Assembly: GCA_963691905.1 (NCBI GenBank)
Contig: OY829891.1
Coordinates: 310,001-374,000 of the forward strand
From: QGON01 sp963691905
Lineage (GTDB): Bacteria > Pseudomonadota > Gammaproteobacteria > Chromatiales > Chromatiaceae
Reading direction: 5' to 3'
DNA: 64,000 nucleotides
Shown: positions 34,126 to 43,286 of the stretch, in pieces
Numbering within the stretch: position 1 is the stretch's first letter
Layout: each line of letters begins with the position of its first letter
Notes under the pieces: model-generated
What the model saw: only the letters and a program-made list of their open reading frames with translations
Database searches by the model: none
Told to the model about the DNA's origin: nothing
Position numbers and translations under genes: made by a program

Positions 34126-35196
34126 CTACAGAAACGGGTAATCGGTATAACCTTTTTCATCACCGCCGTAAAACGTCCCGGGATCTGGCTCGTTAAGTCG
34201 TGCACCCTGAGCAAATCGCTCAGGCAGGTCCGGATTGGCGAGAAACAGCTGGCCGAAGGCAACCAAATCAGCATCACCCTGTTGCAACGCCTGCTCGGCC
34301 CTGGCTTGTGTATAGCCATTGTTGGCCATGTAGAGACCGCCAAAACGACGCTTGAGCTCGTGATAATCCACCCGACGATCTCCACCCAACATATCGCCTT
34401 CCAATACATGCAGGTAGACAAGCTGATGCCCACGCAACATATCAACAACTGCATTAAACGTCGCTTGCGGTTGTGAATCCCGAATGTCATTGAACTGGTT
34501 TTCAGGTGACAGGCGCACGCCTATACGGTTGCCAGGCCAAACTGTACTCACCGCTGTAATCACTTCATCCAACAGGCGCATACGGTTTTCAATACTGCCG
34601 CCATAGGAATCAGTTCGGGTGTTGGTGCCATCGCGTAAAAACTCATCCAGCAAATAGCCATTCGCTGCATGGATCTCCACCCCGTCAAAGCCTGCATCCC
34701 TGGCTCTTTGTGCGGCTCCCGCATAATCTGCACACAGACCGGGGATCTCTTCGATGGTCAGGGCACGGGGGGTCTCGAAAGGCTGCATGCCCTCATAGGT
34801 CACGGCATCACCTTCAGGGCGGATGGCCGACGGAGCTACCGGCTGAAGGTTATCGGGCAACATCGAGGAGTGAGATATGCGCCCCACATGCCAGAGCTGG
34901 ATAAAGATACGTCCGCCTTCGGCATGCACGGCATCGGTTACCTGCCGCCATCCCGCCACTTGCTCATCGCTGTGGATTCCCGGTGTTGCGGGATAGCCAA
35001 CGGCCTCGGGCGAGATCTGACTGGCCTCGGTAATAATCAACCCGGCAGCGGCCCGCTGAGAGTAGTACTCGGCGTTTAGTGCCGTGGGCACATTTCCCTC
35101 GCCGGCCCGGTTGCGGGTCATGGGTGCCATCACAATACGATTCGGCAGTGTCAGGCCACCCAGCGTGAACGGGGTAAAAAGATCGATATTATTCAT
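34126..35196 (-). CDS. nemA: Old yellow enzyme family alkene reductase (N-ethylmaleimide reductase)
   Basis: A 356-residue FMN-dependent ene-reductase. Signatures: PNRIVMAPMTRNRA near the N-terminus, EASQISPEAVGYPATPGIHS, FIQLWHVGRISH, and EIHAANGYLLDEFLRDGTNT with DSYGGSIENRMRL, which hold the FMN and substrate-binding residues. It reduces activated C=C bonds or nitro compounds with NAD(P)H and probably detoxifies electrophiles. AGAGGTG precedes the ATG. No nemR-type repressor is adjacent. Confidence 0.94.
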   Translation of the reverse strand: MNNIDLFTPFTLGGLTLPNRIVMAPMTRNRAGEGNVPTALNAEYYSQRAAAGLIITEASQISPEAVGYPATPGIHSDEQVAGWRQVTDAVHAEGGRIFIQLWHVGRISHSSMLPDNLQPVAPSAIRPEGDAVTYEGMQPFETPRALTIEEIPGLCADYAGAAQRARDAGFDGVEIHAANGYLLDEFLRDGTNTRTDSYGGSIENRMRLLDEVITAVSTVWPGNRIGVRLSPENQFNDIRDSQPQATFNAVVDMLRGHQLVYLHVLEGDMLGGDRRVDYHELKRRFGGLYMANNGYTQARAEQALQQGDADLVAFGQLFLANPDLPERFAQGARLNEPDPGTFYGGDEKGYTDYPFL

Positions 35197-35429
35197 TATT
35201 CACCTCTCTTTCTCAGCTACATGAAGGCATGGTTGCCGTTGAAACTCTGGTTGAAGAAACACCCATTTTCATGACTGCACCCTCCATTTACGAATGGTAG
35301 GAGATCGAGTTTAACTGCCCCGGTTTCGTTGATAACAGTAATGATAGGGCATTTTCGACCCCATATTTTGCATAAGAGGATGTTTGATATGTTTCTGGCT
35401 TTCTTTTTCCGACGAAAACCCACTCAAAC

Positions 35430-35463
35430 GTAGGCCAAATCCGCTGCGCTTGATCAGGCCTAC
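35430..35463. terminator. GTAGGCC hairpin at the yadH stop codon
   Basis: GTAGGCC and GGCCTAC form a stem across a 20-nt loop and include the stop codon of the permease gene. Likely a repeat-derived 3'-end hairpin. The rest of the 263-bp gap to nemA holds no gene I can support. Confidence 0.5.
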
Positions 35464-36236
35464 TTCTTGATGCCCACACCCCGGTGCAGCAGGTTCAGAC
35501 TATAGGCCGACAGGGCCAAAATAAACGAGAGAATGATCATTATCGCAATACCCAAATCGATATCCGAAACGCCAATAAGACCGAAGCGAAAGGCGTTCAC
35601 CATATAGAGCACAGGATTGGCCATGGAGACATCCTGCCAGAATTGGGGCAACAGCTGGATGGAGTAGAAGACTCCGCCCAGATAGGTCAGAGGTGTCAGC
35701 ACAAAGGTCGGCACGATAGCGATATCATCAAAGGTGTTGGCATAGACCGCGTTGATAAAACCCGCCAGGGCAAACAGGATCGAAGTCAAAATGAACACCA
35801 GCAGCGTGACAGCGTAACTGTGTATCTCAAGATCGGTAAAGAACAGTGAGACCAGTGTCACCACGCTGCCGACGGCAACGCCCCTGGCCACTCCGCCACT
35901 GACATATCCTGCCAATACCACCCAACTCGGCACGGGCGCCACCAGCATCTCATCCACATAGTGTTGAAATTTTGCGCTGTAGAAGGAGGAGACCACGTTG
36001 GCATAGGAGTTCTGTATCACCGACATCAGGATCAAGCCCGGCACGATGAAATCGATGTAGCGGAAACCATCCATCTCCCCGATGCGATCACCGATCAGAG
36101 TGCCGAAGATAACGAAGTAGAGGCTGGTGGTGATTGCCGGCGGCAGTATGGTCTGGATCCAGATGCGGCTGAAACGCAGCACCTCTTTGATGACAATGGT
36201 GCGATAGGCGGTAGTGTAGCGGCTCCAGCGGGTCAC
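35460..36236 (-). CDS. yadH: ABC-2 type transporter permease (YadH-like)
   Basis: A 258-residue inner-membrane protein with six hydrophobic segments of the ABC-2 fold (PPAITTSLYFVIFGTLIGDR; DFIVPGLILMSVIQNSYANV; LAGFINAVYANTFDDIAIVP; PLTYLGGVFYSIQLLPQFW). It starts with GTG overlapping the stop of the ATPase gene. With YadG it forms an exporter; the substrate is unknown. Confidence 0.9.
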   Translation of the reverse strand: MTRWSRYTTAYRTIVIKEVLRFSRIWIQTILPPAITTSLYFVIFGTLIGDRIGEMDGFRYIDFIVPGLILMSVIQNSYANVVSSFYSAKFQHYVDEMLVAPVPSWVVLAGYVSGGVARGVAVGSVVTLVSLFFTDLEIHSYAVTLLVFILTSILFALAGFINAVYANTFDDIAIVPTFVLTPLTYLGGVFYSIQLLPQFWQDVSMANPVLYMVNAFRFGLIGVSDIDLGIAIMIILSFILALSAYSLNLLHRGVGIKK

Positions 36237-37171
36237 GCTTTCCCCTCCGCTATGCTGCTGCGATCCCGGTCCACCATATTGATGAACATCTGTTCCAGAC
36301 GGTTCTGCTTGTTGCGCATGCTGACAACCTCGATGCCGTTGCGGGAGAGCGTTTCAAAGAGGTCGTTGACGGTTTGCCCGCGGGTGAGTTCCACCTCCAG
36401 CGTGACGTCATCCACCTGCACCAGGATATATTCGTCCAGTTCCGGCAGACGGGTGAGTTCCTCACGCAGGTTGAGCACGAAGGTCTCCGCGTGCAGACGG
36501 CTCAGCAGTCCCGAGAGCGAAGACTGCTCCACGATCCGGCCGTGGTTGATGATGGCGATGTTGCGGCAGAGGCTCTCCGCCTCTTCGAGATAGTGAGTGG
36601 TGAGAATGATAGTGGTGCCCTGTGAGTTAATCTCACGCAGAAACGCCCACATGGAACGGCGGATCTCGATATCCACCCCGGCAGTGGGTTCATCGAGGAT
36701 CAACAAACGCGGCCGATGCACCAACGCACGGGCGATCATCAGACGGCGTTTCATTCCGCCGGAGAGCGCACGGGCCTGTGCGCTGCGCCGGTCCCAGAGA
36801 TCGAGCCGTTTCAGACTCTTCTCCGCCCGCAGATAGGCCTCGCTTCGGGGTATGCCGTAGTACCCCGCCTGATTGACCAGGATCTCCACCACCGGCTCCC
36901 ACTGATTGAAATTGAACTCCTGAGGCACCAGGCCGATGGACTGCTTGGCTGCCTCACGCTCCCTGTCGGTATCATGGCCAAATACCGCCACCTGCCCGGA
37001 TGATTTGTTGACCAGGGAGGCGATGATACCGATGGCAGTCGACTTTCCTGCACCGTTGGGGCCCAGCAGTGCAAAAAAATCCCCCTCTTCTACATCGAGA
37101 TTGATACCTTTCAGCGCCTCAAAGCCGTTGTTGAATCTCTTGTGCAGATTTCGAATGGAGAGAGCGTTCAC
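36233..37171 (-). CDS. yadG: ABC-2 exporter ATPase (YadG-like)
   Basis: A 312-residue ATPase with Walker A GPNGAGKST, signature ALSGGMKRRLMIARAL and Walker B LLILDEPTAGVDIEIR. The extra C-terminal domain (about 225-300; ILVQVDDVTLEVELTRGQTV) is typical of this group. Start codon is GTG. It lies first in a two-gene operon with the permease. Confidence 0.92.
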   Translation of the reverse strand: MNALSIRNLHKRFNNGFEALKGINLDVEEGDFFALLGPNGAGKSTAIGIIASLVNKSSGQVAVFGHDTDREREAAKQSIGLVPQEFNFNQWEPVVEILVNQAGYYGIPRSEAYLRAEKSLKRLDLWDRRSAQARALSGGMKRRLMIARALVHRPRLLILDEPTAGVDIEIRRSMWAFLREINSQGTTIILTTHYLEEAESLCRNIAIINHGRIVEQSSLSGLLSRLHAETFVLNLREELTRLPELDEYILVQVDDVTLEVELTRGQTVNDLFETLSRNGIEVVSMRNKQNRLEQMFINMVDRDRSSIAEGKA

Positions 37172-37227
37172 GGCAGGACTACAGCAGATGGATGATGGCC
37201 GCCTATTCTACAGATAATCGGCCAGCA

Positions 37228-37245
37228 GGGGTCAGAGTCAAACCG
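37228..37245. repeat. Half copy of the GGGGTCGGAGTC palindrome
   Basis: Only the left arm, GGGGTCAGAGTCAAACCG, is present, between yadG and the parA-like gene; no matching right arm follows. This is the only remaining structure in the 158-bp gap. Confidence 0.6.
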
Positions 37246-37329
37246 GACAGCGCGGCAGGTAATTGGGATTGAGTTGAGCGGATTGCCCCCACCCCCTGCC
37301 GCTTCGCAGCAAACTGCGGGGGATAGCGG

Positions 37330-38085
37330 TTAATCAGGAATTCCATTGAGTCGCTGTTTCGTCTCCGCCCACAATGCCTCGTAGGCCTGTGCTGCTACTC
37401 CTCGCAGGGCATACTCTGCCACAGGCATGCGGAATATACCCATCCGCTCCACATCACTGGCATAGGGGATACGGGTCTCCAGCACCTCGCTGTGCGTGGC
37501 AGGCAGATTCTTCATGACATCGAGATGCATCCGCTTGCGCCGGTCCACCATGGAAAAGAAGGGCATCAGCTCCAGCCCGTCTATACGATGGCCCTCAAGA
37601 AAATCGAGCAATTGGTCAAAGGTTCGCAGGGAGAGAATAGTCGGTATCAGGGGCAACATCAGGCCATCGGCGGCACGAAAGATGTTTTCCGAGACCAGCG
37701 ATATACTGGGCGGACAGTCGAGAAAAACATAATCATAGGCACGGGAGAGGGGACGCAGCAGTCTCAGCAGCTGTTTGGTGGGCTTGCTGGCGGTCTCCAA
37801 TCTCAGATCCATATTCCGATAGGAGAAATCCGCCGGCAGAATGTCAAGGTTGTCAAAGTCGGTGGCCTTGACCAGCGAGTCGAGATCGAGCTTGCCTTTC
37901 ACCAGGCGTTTACTGCCGCCTTTTACCTTCGGTTTGACACGAAAATAGAAGGTCGCTGCAGCCTGGGGATCAAGATCCCAGATCAGGGTGCGGTAGCCCT
38001 CTTTCGCCGCCAGGTAGGCAAGATTCACCGCCGTGGCAGTCTTGCCCACCCCACCCTTGATGTTGTAGATGCCGATGATCTTCAT
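37330..38085 (-). CDS. ParA/MinD-family partition ATPase
   Basis: A 251-residue ATPase with the deviant Walker A KGGVGKTATAVNLA near residue 10 and the DLDPQAAATFY motif, then FLDCPPSISLVSEN. ParA-type ATPases position plasmids, chromosomes or protein-based cargo. No ParB and no parS-like sites are adjacent. Its start overlaps the stop of the upstream CHAD gene (ATGA), so the pair is translationally coupled, which suggests a CHAD-linked cargo rather than DNA. Confidence 0.9.
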   Translation of the reverse strand: MKIIGIYNIKGGVGKTATAVNLAYLAAKEGYRTLIWDLDPQAAATFYFRVKPKVKGGSKRLVKGKLDLDSLVKATDFDNLDILPADFSYRNMDLRLETASKPTKQLLRLLRPLSRAYDYVFLDCPPSISLVSENIFRAADGLMLPLIPTILSLRTFDQLLDFLEGHRIDGLELMPFFSMVDRRKRMHLDVMKNLPATHSEVLETRIPYASDVERMGIFRMPVAEYALRGVAAQAYEALWAETKQRLNGIPD

Positions 38086-39647
38086 GCAGCCCCCTTGCCA
38101 CCAAAGAGTGTCTTGAATGTGTCGCGATTGTCCTGCGCGGCAAAGTCGGTAAACAGGGCCGCGAACTCAGCCCGGGCCTGCTGTTGCTTCGCCAGCAGAT
38201 CACCCACCAGGATGCCCATCGCAATCACCGGCCGGGCGCCGCTCCCCTCTTTCAGCATCTGCTCACCAAAAACCTCCAGGCTCTCCGCCTGCACCTGCAG
38301 ATCCTGAAAGTCGCCGAGATTATCCAGCAGGATCTTCATCGCCTTGATCACCTTGCGAATATCGCGCTTGGGATAGAGACTCTGAAAGAACTCCATGAGA
38401 TAGCGCAGTTTCTTGCACGATTTGCGCAGATCGTGAAGCGCTTCCGCCGGGGAGTCCGGAGTAATCGCCAATCCCTCTCTCAACACCCGATGGTAGATCT
38501 TGCGAATGCGCAGATCCGCCACCGTCGCGGCCGGCTTCCGGGCATTGACTTCAACCGGCGCCTCCGGCAGTGGCGACTCCAGCCAGCTACGCCAATCCTT
38601 CATCAATTTCCGGAAATGGGGAGAGTTGATCTTGCGCACCAGAGCACGCTGCGCACCCTGATGATGATTCACCAGGAAGTCGTGAAAGGGATCGAGATCC
38701 GCTTGCACCACCGTCGGCAGACTCGCCCGAAGATCAGCAAATTTCAGCAGATAGACATCCAGGTCGCGGGTCGGCCCGGTGATCTTGCCGATCCACCCCA
38801 GACCCTGTTTGAAACGTTCGATATCGGTTTCGGCGAAGATGTTCTTGACCTGCCCCAGTAACGAACGGCTGCGGCGCACTGCGACCCGTAGATCGTGGAG
38901 AAATTCTGAATCAAGATTTGCCCGGGTACCGGAAATGTTTGCTTCCATGGTATCCAACAGGCCCAGCAGTATTTTTCGACCAGCAGCGTCAGCGCGCTGT
39001 TCAGGGTCGAGCCGATAGTTGAGCTTGGATGAGTAGTCCACGGGCCGCCGGCCAATTCCGTCGAGCGCGCCGATGAACGGCGTCTGAGTTGCCACCTCTA
39101 ACCCCATACTCTCCAGATCCGCCTGCAGCCGGAGGAATGGTTTTGGGTAGCCTTTAAGCGGCAGCAGGGTGAGGGTCGGTTCCAACGAACCCTGCTGTTT
39201 GCCATCCTGGGAGCTGTAGCGGTTCTCTTCCAGCACAATCCGAACAACCGTCTTCTCCTCCCTGTCGAGCAGTCTCAGGGTTCGCAGATGACTATCCACC
39301 CTGACCAGAGGTAACAGTGTACGCATTTCGAGTATTGGGGAGAGTCGCTCACGCATCTCACCAACCGGCAGGGAGTCGCTGAATCCAGGGTTCTGCTGCA
39401 GCGCCTCACACGCCACTTGCTCCCCGCTGTGATGTTCAATCCAGCAGAGACGGCCACCCGCCGAAGACTTTTCGAAGGTCAGTTCCGCACCCGCCTGCCA
39501 AACCCGCCAGTCAAAACTGTCGAGAAAGACCAGGCTATCATCACTTTTGGGGGCTTTCAGGAAGCGGTGGGATTGGGCCAGCGCAGACTCGACGCCGTCC
39601 AGTCCCAAGTCGTCAGGCAGAGTGTATTTGATCGGCTGCAGCAACAT
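38082..39647 (-). CDS. CYTH-like/CHAD domain protein
   Basis: About 521 residues. The N-terminal part (YTLPDDLGLDGVESALAQSH; LDSFDWRVWQAGAELTFEKS) resembles the CYTH triphosphate tunnel domain fused to CHAD proteins, though several tunnel residues are not evident. The C-terminal 280 residues are a CHAD domain (LHDLRVAVRRSRSLLGQVKN; ALHDLRKSCKKLRYLMEFFQ), a helical, His/Arg/Lys-rich polyphosphate-binding module. The start is uncertain: 39647 fits the domain start, while ATGs at 39725 and 39797 are also open. It probably binds polyphosphate granules and is coupled to a ParA ATPase. Confidence 0.85.
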   Translation of the reverse strand: MLLQPIKYTLPDDLGLDGVESALAQSHRFLKAPKSDDSLVFLDSFDWRVWQAGAELTFEKSSAGGRLCWIEHHSGEQVACEALQQNPGFSDSLPVGEMRERLSPILEMRTLLPLVRVDSHLRTLRLLDREEKTVVRIVLEENRYSSQDGKQQGSLEPTLTLLPLKGYPKPFLRLQADLESMGLEVATQTPFIGALDGIGRRPVDYSSKLNYRLDPEQRADAAGRKILLGLLDTMEANISGTRANLDSEFLHDLRVAVRRSRSLLGQVKNIFAETDIERFKQGLGWIGKITGPTRDLDVYLLKFADLRASLPTVVQADLDPFHDFLVNHHQGAQRALVRKINSPHFRKLMKDWRSWLESPLPEAPVEVNARKPAATVADLRIRKIYHRVLREGLAITPDSPAEALHDLRKSCKKLRYLMEFFQSLYPKRDIRKVIKAMKILLDNLGDFQDLQVQAESLEVFGEQMLKEGSGARPVIAMGILVGDLLAKQQQARAEFAALFTDFAAQDNRDTFKTLFGGKGAA

Positions 39648-39825
39648 TGCTTTGATTCCAAGACACAGAGGGTTGGAAGAGTAACCGACACCCTTGTGGC
39701 AGGCAATCTCAATTGACGCATTCATCTCTGCGTTTTTTCGGAATCGTTTCCGGACGGACAGCCGGCAGGGGCAGTGTGGCACCGCCCCTGCATCCAAGGG
39801 GGGATAAAATTAGAAAGCGTTTGAA

Positions 39826-40260
39826 TCAGTGGGTAACCGGGATTCGGCGAGGCTGCAGCGCAGCTCTCTTCTTGATCAGCACTTCCAGTACACCGTGACT
39901 GGTTGCCGCGCTGATCTCTGTATCGTCGGCCATTTCCGGCAATTTGAAACTGCGGCGAAATGCCCCTTGAATGCGTTCGCGGCGACTGTAATCTCGCTTT
40001 TCGTTCTCGGCATCCACCACCTTACGTTCACCGGAGATCTCCAGCACGCCATCCTCCATGGAGACCTCGATCTCTTCCGGGGCAACACCGGGGATATCCA
40101 GCGTCAGGCGATAGTGATCTTCAGCCTCACGAATATCCACCGCCGGTGTCCAGACGGATGCTGCGGCAACCTGTTGCTGTTTGCGCGCCTGCATCAGGCG
40201 ATCCATCTCGCGGCCAAAGTCGTGCAACTGGGTCCAGGGCTCATTGTGAAAAATACTCAT
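39826..40260 (-). CDS. Small heat-shock protein, Hsp20 family
   Basis: A 144-residue alpha-crystallin-domain chaperone. The core runs from VWTPAVDIREAEDHYRLTLD through LDIPGVAPEEIEVSMEDGVL to the C-terminal GVLEVLIKK groove-binding strand and an RRIPV tail carrying the I-x-V motif used in oligomer assembly. It holds unfolding proteins without ATP. GGAG lies 9 nt upstream of the ATG, and a sigma-32-like promoter is just upstream. Confidence 0.95.
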   Translation of the reverse strand: MSIFHNEPWTQLHDFGREMDRLMQARKQQQVAAASVWTPAVDIREAEDHYRLTLDIPGVAPEEIEVSMEDGVLEISGERKVVDAENEKRDYSRRERIQGAFRRSFKLPEMADDTEISAATSHGVLEVLIKKRAALQPRRIPVTH

Positions 40261-40301
40261 TTTTTCGTTCTCCAGAAATTGTGTTTTGCTGTTGTCTGAA
40301 G

Positions 40302-40329
40302 AGATTGGGACACACCCTATTTTTTCAAG
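40302..40329 (-). promoter_or_regulatory. Sigma-32-type heat-shock promoter for hsp20
   Basis: On the reverse strand CTTGAA (-35) and CCCAATCT (-10) are separated by 14 nt, close to the heat-shock consensus CTTGAA / CCCCATNT, and lie about 45 nt upstream of the Hsp20 start codon. Confidence 0.6.
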
Positions 40330-40477
40330 TGCTGATATGAAAAATGCGATAACCCCGAACTAAAAAGCGGTTGTTGTTCCTTGAAGCGGGCTCCATACGC
40401 AACTTATACTCGCATCCAACATCGACTTAACGAAAACAGGTGCCGGTTTCCACGGCCCCCTACAGGCAGCGACGATT

Positions 40478-41659
40478 ATGAACACACCTATCTTCAACCC
40501 CCCAATCCGTACGCTCATGGGCCCCGGCCCCTCGGATGTGCATCCGCGCATTCTGGAAGCCCTCTCCCGCCCGACCATCGGCCATCTGGATCCAGCCTTC
40601 GTCGGCATGATGGAGCAGACCAAAGCGCTGCTGCAGTACGCCTTCCAAACCGAAAATGCACTGACCATGCCGGTCTCCGCCCCCGGTTCCGCCGGCATGG
40701 AGACCTGCTTCGCCAATCTGGTCGAACCGGGTGACAAGGTCATCGTCTGCCAGAATGGTGTCTTCGGCGGTCGCATGAAAGAGAACGTGGAACGTTGCGG
40801 CGGCACCCCGGTGATGGTCGAGGATGAGTGGGGCACTGCGGTCGATCTGCAGAAGGCCGAGGATGCACTGAAAGCCAACCCCGACGCCAAAATTCTCGCC
40901 TTCGTACATGCGGAGACCTCCACCGGCGCCCAGTCCGATGCCAAAGAGCTGGCGGCGCTGGCCCATGCCCACGACTGCCTGACCATCGTCGATGCGGTGA
41001 CTTCCCTCGGCGGCACCCCGGTTAAGGTGGACGAATGGGAGATCGACAGCATCTACTCCGGTACTCAGAAGTGTCTCTCCTGCACCCCCGGCATCTCGCC
41101 GATCAGCTTCAGCGAACGCGCCCTGAAGAAGGTTCGCAACCGTTCAGGCAAGGTGCAGAGCTGGTTCCTCGACCTCAATCTGGTAATGGGTTATTGGGGT
41201 AGCGGACAGAAGCGAGCCTACCACCACACCGCCCCGGTGAACGCGCTCTACGGACTGCATGAATCGCTGCGCATCCTTGAGGAAGAGGGGCTGGAGAACG
41301 CCTGGGCAAGACACCGGAAGATACATCTGGCGCTGAAGGCCGGTCTGGAGGCGATGGGGCTCTCCTTCATCGTCGACGAGGCGCACCGTCTGCCCCAGCT
41401 CAACGCCGTATCCATTCCCGAGGGGGTGGACGACGCAGCCGTTCGCGGACGTCTGCTCAACGAATACAATCTGGAGATCGGTGCCGGTCTCGGCACACTG
41501 GCCGGAAAGGTCTGGCGTGTCGGTCTCATGGGACACAGCGCCCGGGCAGAGAACGTCCTGCTCTGCGTTGGCGCCCTGGAAGCAGTCCTGAGCGACATGG
41601 GGGCACCGATCAATACCGGCGTAGCCCTGGCTGCGGTACAGAAAGCATTGCAGGCTTAA
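40478..41659 (+). CDS. Alanine/serine-glyoxylate aminotransferase family enzyme (class V, PLP)
   Basis: A 393-residue class V aminotransferase. The opening IRTLMGPGPSDVHPRILEAL is a family signature. The PLP lysine is in SGTQKCLSCTPGISP, and the cofactor aspartate in TIVDAVTSLGG. Members transfer amino groups from alanine or serine to glyoxylate. Substrate choice cannot be read from the sequence. It leads an apparent operon with an SCO-like gene 30 bp downstream and psd. Confidence 0.9.
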   Translation: MNTPIFNPPIRTLMGPGPSDVHPRILEALSRPTIGHLDPAFVGMMEQTKALLQYAFQTENALTMPVSAPGSAGMETCFANLVEPGDKVIVCQNGVFGGRMKENVERCGGTPVMVEDEWGTAVDLQKAEDALKANPDAKILAFVHAETSTGAQSDAKELAALAHAHDCLTIVDAVTSLGGTPVKVDEWEIDSIYSGTQKCLSCTPGISPISFSERALKKVRNRSGKVQSWFLDLNLVMGYWGSGQKRAYHHTAPVNALYGLHESLRILEEEGLENAWARHRKIHLALKAGLEAMGLSFIVDEAHRLPQLNAVSIPEGVDDAAVRGRLLNEYNLEIGAGLGTLAGKVWRVGLMGHSARAENVLLCVGALEAVLSDMGAPINTGVALAAVQKALQA

Positions 41660-41689
41660 GGAGCTTCTGATTTTCAAGCAGGAAGAGAC

Positions 41690-42280
41690 ATGATCGGCAG
41701 ACCCGGCCCAAGGCAACGCCGTGCGGTTTTCTTCCTGTTGGCGATTTCCGTCTTCGCCATCAGCTACTATTTGGGCAACCGCAATAAAACCGATGATGCC
41801 GTCCCAATCTCCGGCGTGGTGATGCGTCCCCCAACCCCGGCCCCGGAATTTCAGCTTTTCGATCAGTCGAACGAGGCTTTTTCGCAAGAGCGGCTGCAGG
41901 GGAGCTGGAACCTGCTGGTGCTGGACCCACAGTCCGGCACCGCATCCCCCGCCTTCTACCGCATGGTTCAGGTGTACAATCGTCTGGCCATCGAATCGGA
42001 GCTGCAACGTCAGACCCACTTCATCTACGTTCCCAGAGAGAGCAGTGACGACATCAAGGCTGGCGCCGGCAGACTCGGTTCCAACTTTCTCGCGCTGCAC
42101 GGCACAGAGCAGAATGTCGATGAAACTTTCTCTCGTTTCGGTGTGTCAGATATCACTGACAGCTTCACCCTCTACCTCATTGACCCTGAGGCGCGGATTC
42201 ATGCACTGTTTACCGACGTGCAGGATGCGGCTACCATCGCAGCTGATCTGAAGGCAATTATCAGCAACCAAAATCCATGA
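41690..42280 (+). CDS. Membrane-anchored SCO/thioredoxin-fold-like protein without metal cysteines
   Basis: A 196-residue protein with one N-terminal membrane anchor (AVFFLLAISVFAISYYLG) and a periplasmic domain of SCO1/SenC-like layout: PTPAPEFQLFDQSNEAFSQE, LQGSWNLLVLDPQSGTASPA, FIYVPRESSD and FTLYLIDPEARIHALF. The copper-binding CxxxC after the first strand is absent and there are no cysteines at all. It is therefore unlikely to be a copper chaperone or redox protein. GGAAGAG precedes the ATG and its stop overlaps the psd start. Confidence 0.7.
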   Translation: MIGRPGPRQRRAVFFLLAISVFAISYYLGNRNKTDDAVPISGVVMRPPTPAPEFQLFDQSNEAFSQERLQGSWNLLVLDPQSGTASPAFYRMVQVYNRLAIESELQRQTHFIYVPRESSDDIKAGAGRLGSNFLALHGTEQNVDETFSRFGVSDITDSFTLYLIDPEARIHALFTDVQDAATIAADLKAIISNQNP

Positions 42281-43188
42281 AAAACTCTCCTGCTGCCCGG
42301 CACGGCGCCCCTGAAACCATTGGCAACAAACTTTTTGTGGGTCTCCAATACCTGCTGCCACACCACCTTTTATCGGCAATCATGTACCGCATCACCCGCT
42401 CGGAGTGGAAACCCTTCAAGGATCTGCTGATCCGCAAGGCCATTGAGTGGTATCGGGTGGATATGGATCTGGCGCTGGAGTCGGATCCAGCGGTCTATCG
42501 CAGCTTCAACGACTTCTTTACCCGCGTCCTGCGACCGGATGCGAGACCCGTCGCTGCGCAACAGGACGCCATCACCTCTCCCGCCGACGGCACACTGAGC
42601 CAGGCAGGGGATATCGAGAGCGGCTATCTGTTCCAGGCCAAGGGGCACGACTACTCACTGCTGGAACTGCTGGGTGGCGATATCGAGTGGAGCCGCCGTT
42701 TCGAGGAGGGCAGTTTTGCCACCATCTACCTCTCACCGCGTGACTACCATCGCGTACACATGCCGTTTTCCGGCACTCTGAAAAAGATGATCCATGTGCC
42801 GGGACGCCTGTTCAGTGTCAACAACACCACTGCCCGTATGGTGCCCAATCTCTTTGCCCGCAACGAACGGGTTGTCTCTCTCTTCGAAACCGAGGCTGGA
42901 CCCATGGCCGTCATCCTGGTGGGCGCGATCTTTGTCTCCAGCATGGATACCGTCTGGTCGGGCACAGTGACCCCTGTTTCAAAACAGGTACGGGAATGGC
43001 ACTACGCAGAACAGCCGGCGCCTACGGAGATCACCCTTGAAAAGGGAGAGGAGATGGGGCGCTTCAATATGGGTTCCACTGTGATCCTGCTGTTCGGCCA
43101 GGATGCCATGGACTGGATGGATGAGCTGACGCCGGAGATGCCGCTGAAGATGGGCGAACAGATTGGTCAGGCGCAGGCAATATTGTAG
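42277..43188 (+). CDS. psd: Phosphatidylserine decarboxylase proenzyme
   Basis: A 303-residue membrane-associated enzyme that makes phosphatidylethanolamine. The self-cleavage and pyruvoyl-forming site is in FNMGSTVILLF near the C-terminus. SRDYHRVHMPFSG-type sequence (here SPRDYHRVHMPFSG) and SPADGTLSQ give the catalytic His and Asp positions. Its ATG overlaps the stop of the SCO-like gene (ATGA). The stop lies in a GTAGGC/GCCTAC repeat that may end transcription. Confidence 0.96.
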   Translation: MKNSPAARHGAPETIGNKLFVGLQYLLPHHLLSAIMYRITRSEWKPFKDLLIRKAIEWYRVDMDLALESDPAVYRSFNDFFTRVLRPDARPVAAQQDAITSPADGTLSQAGDIESGYLFQAKGHDYSLLELLGGDIEWSRRFEEGSFATIYLSPRDYHRVHMPFSGTLKKMIHVPGRLFSVNNTTARMVPNLFARNERVVSLFETEAGPMAVILVGAIFVSSMDTVWSGTVTPVSKQVREWHYAEQPAPTEITLEKGEEMGRFNMGSTVILLFGQDAMDWMDELTPEMPLKMGEQIGQAQAIL

Positions 43189-43286
43189 GCTTTATCTCTT
43201 ATTGGGCCACCGCCCCAAAGCAAATTGGTGCGGTGGTGGTACACCGGCACCTCATCGCTGTGGGGCCTACAGACAAACCCTTCGCT

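Noticed and set aside
35217..35423. 68-codon frame between nemA and yadH
   Set aside because: No ribosome site, family resemblance or conserved-looking composition; treated as non-coding.
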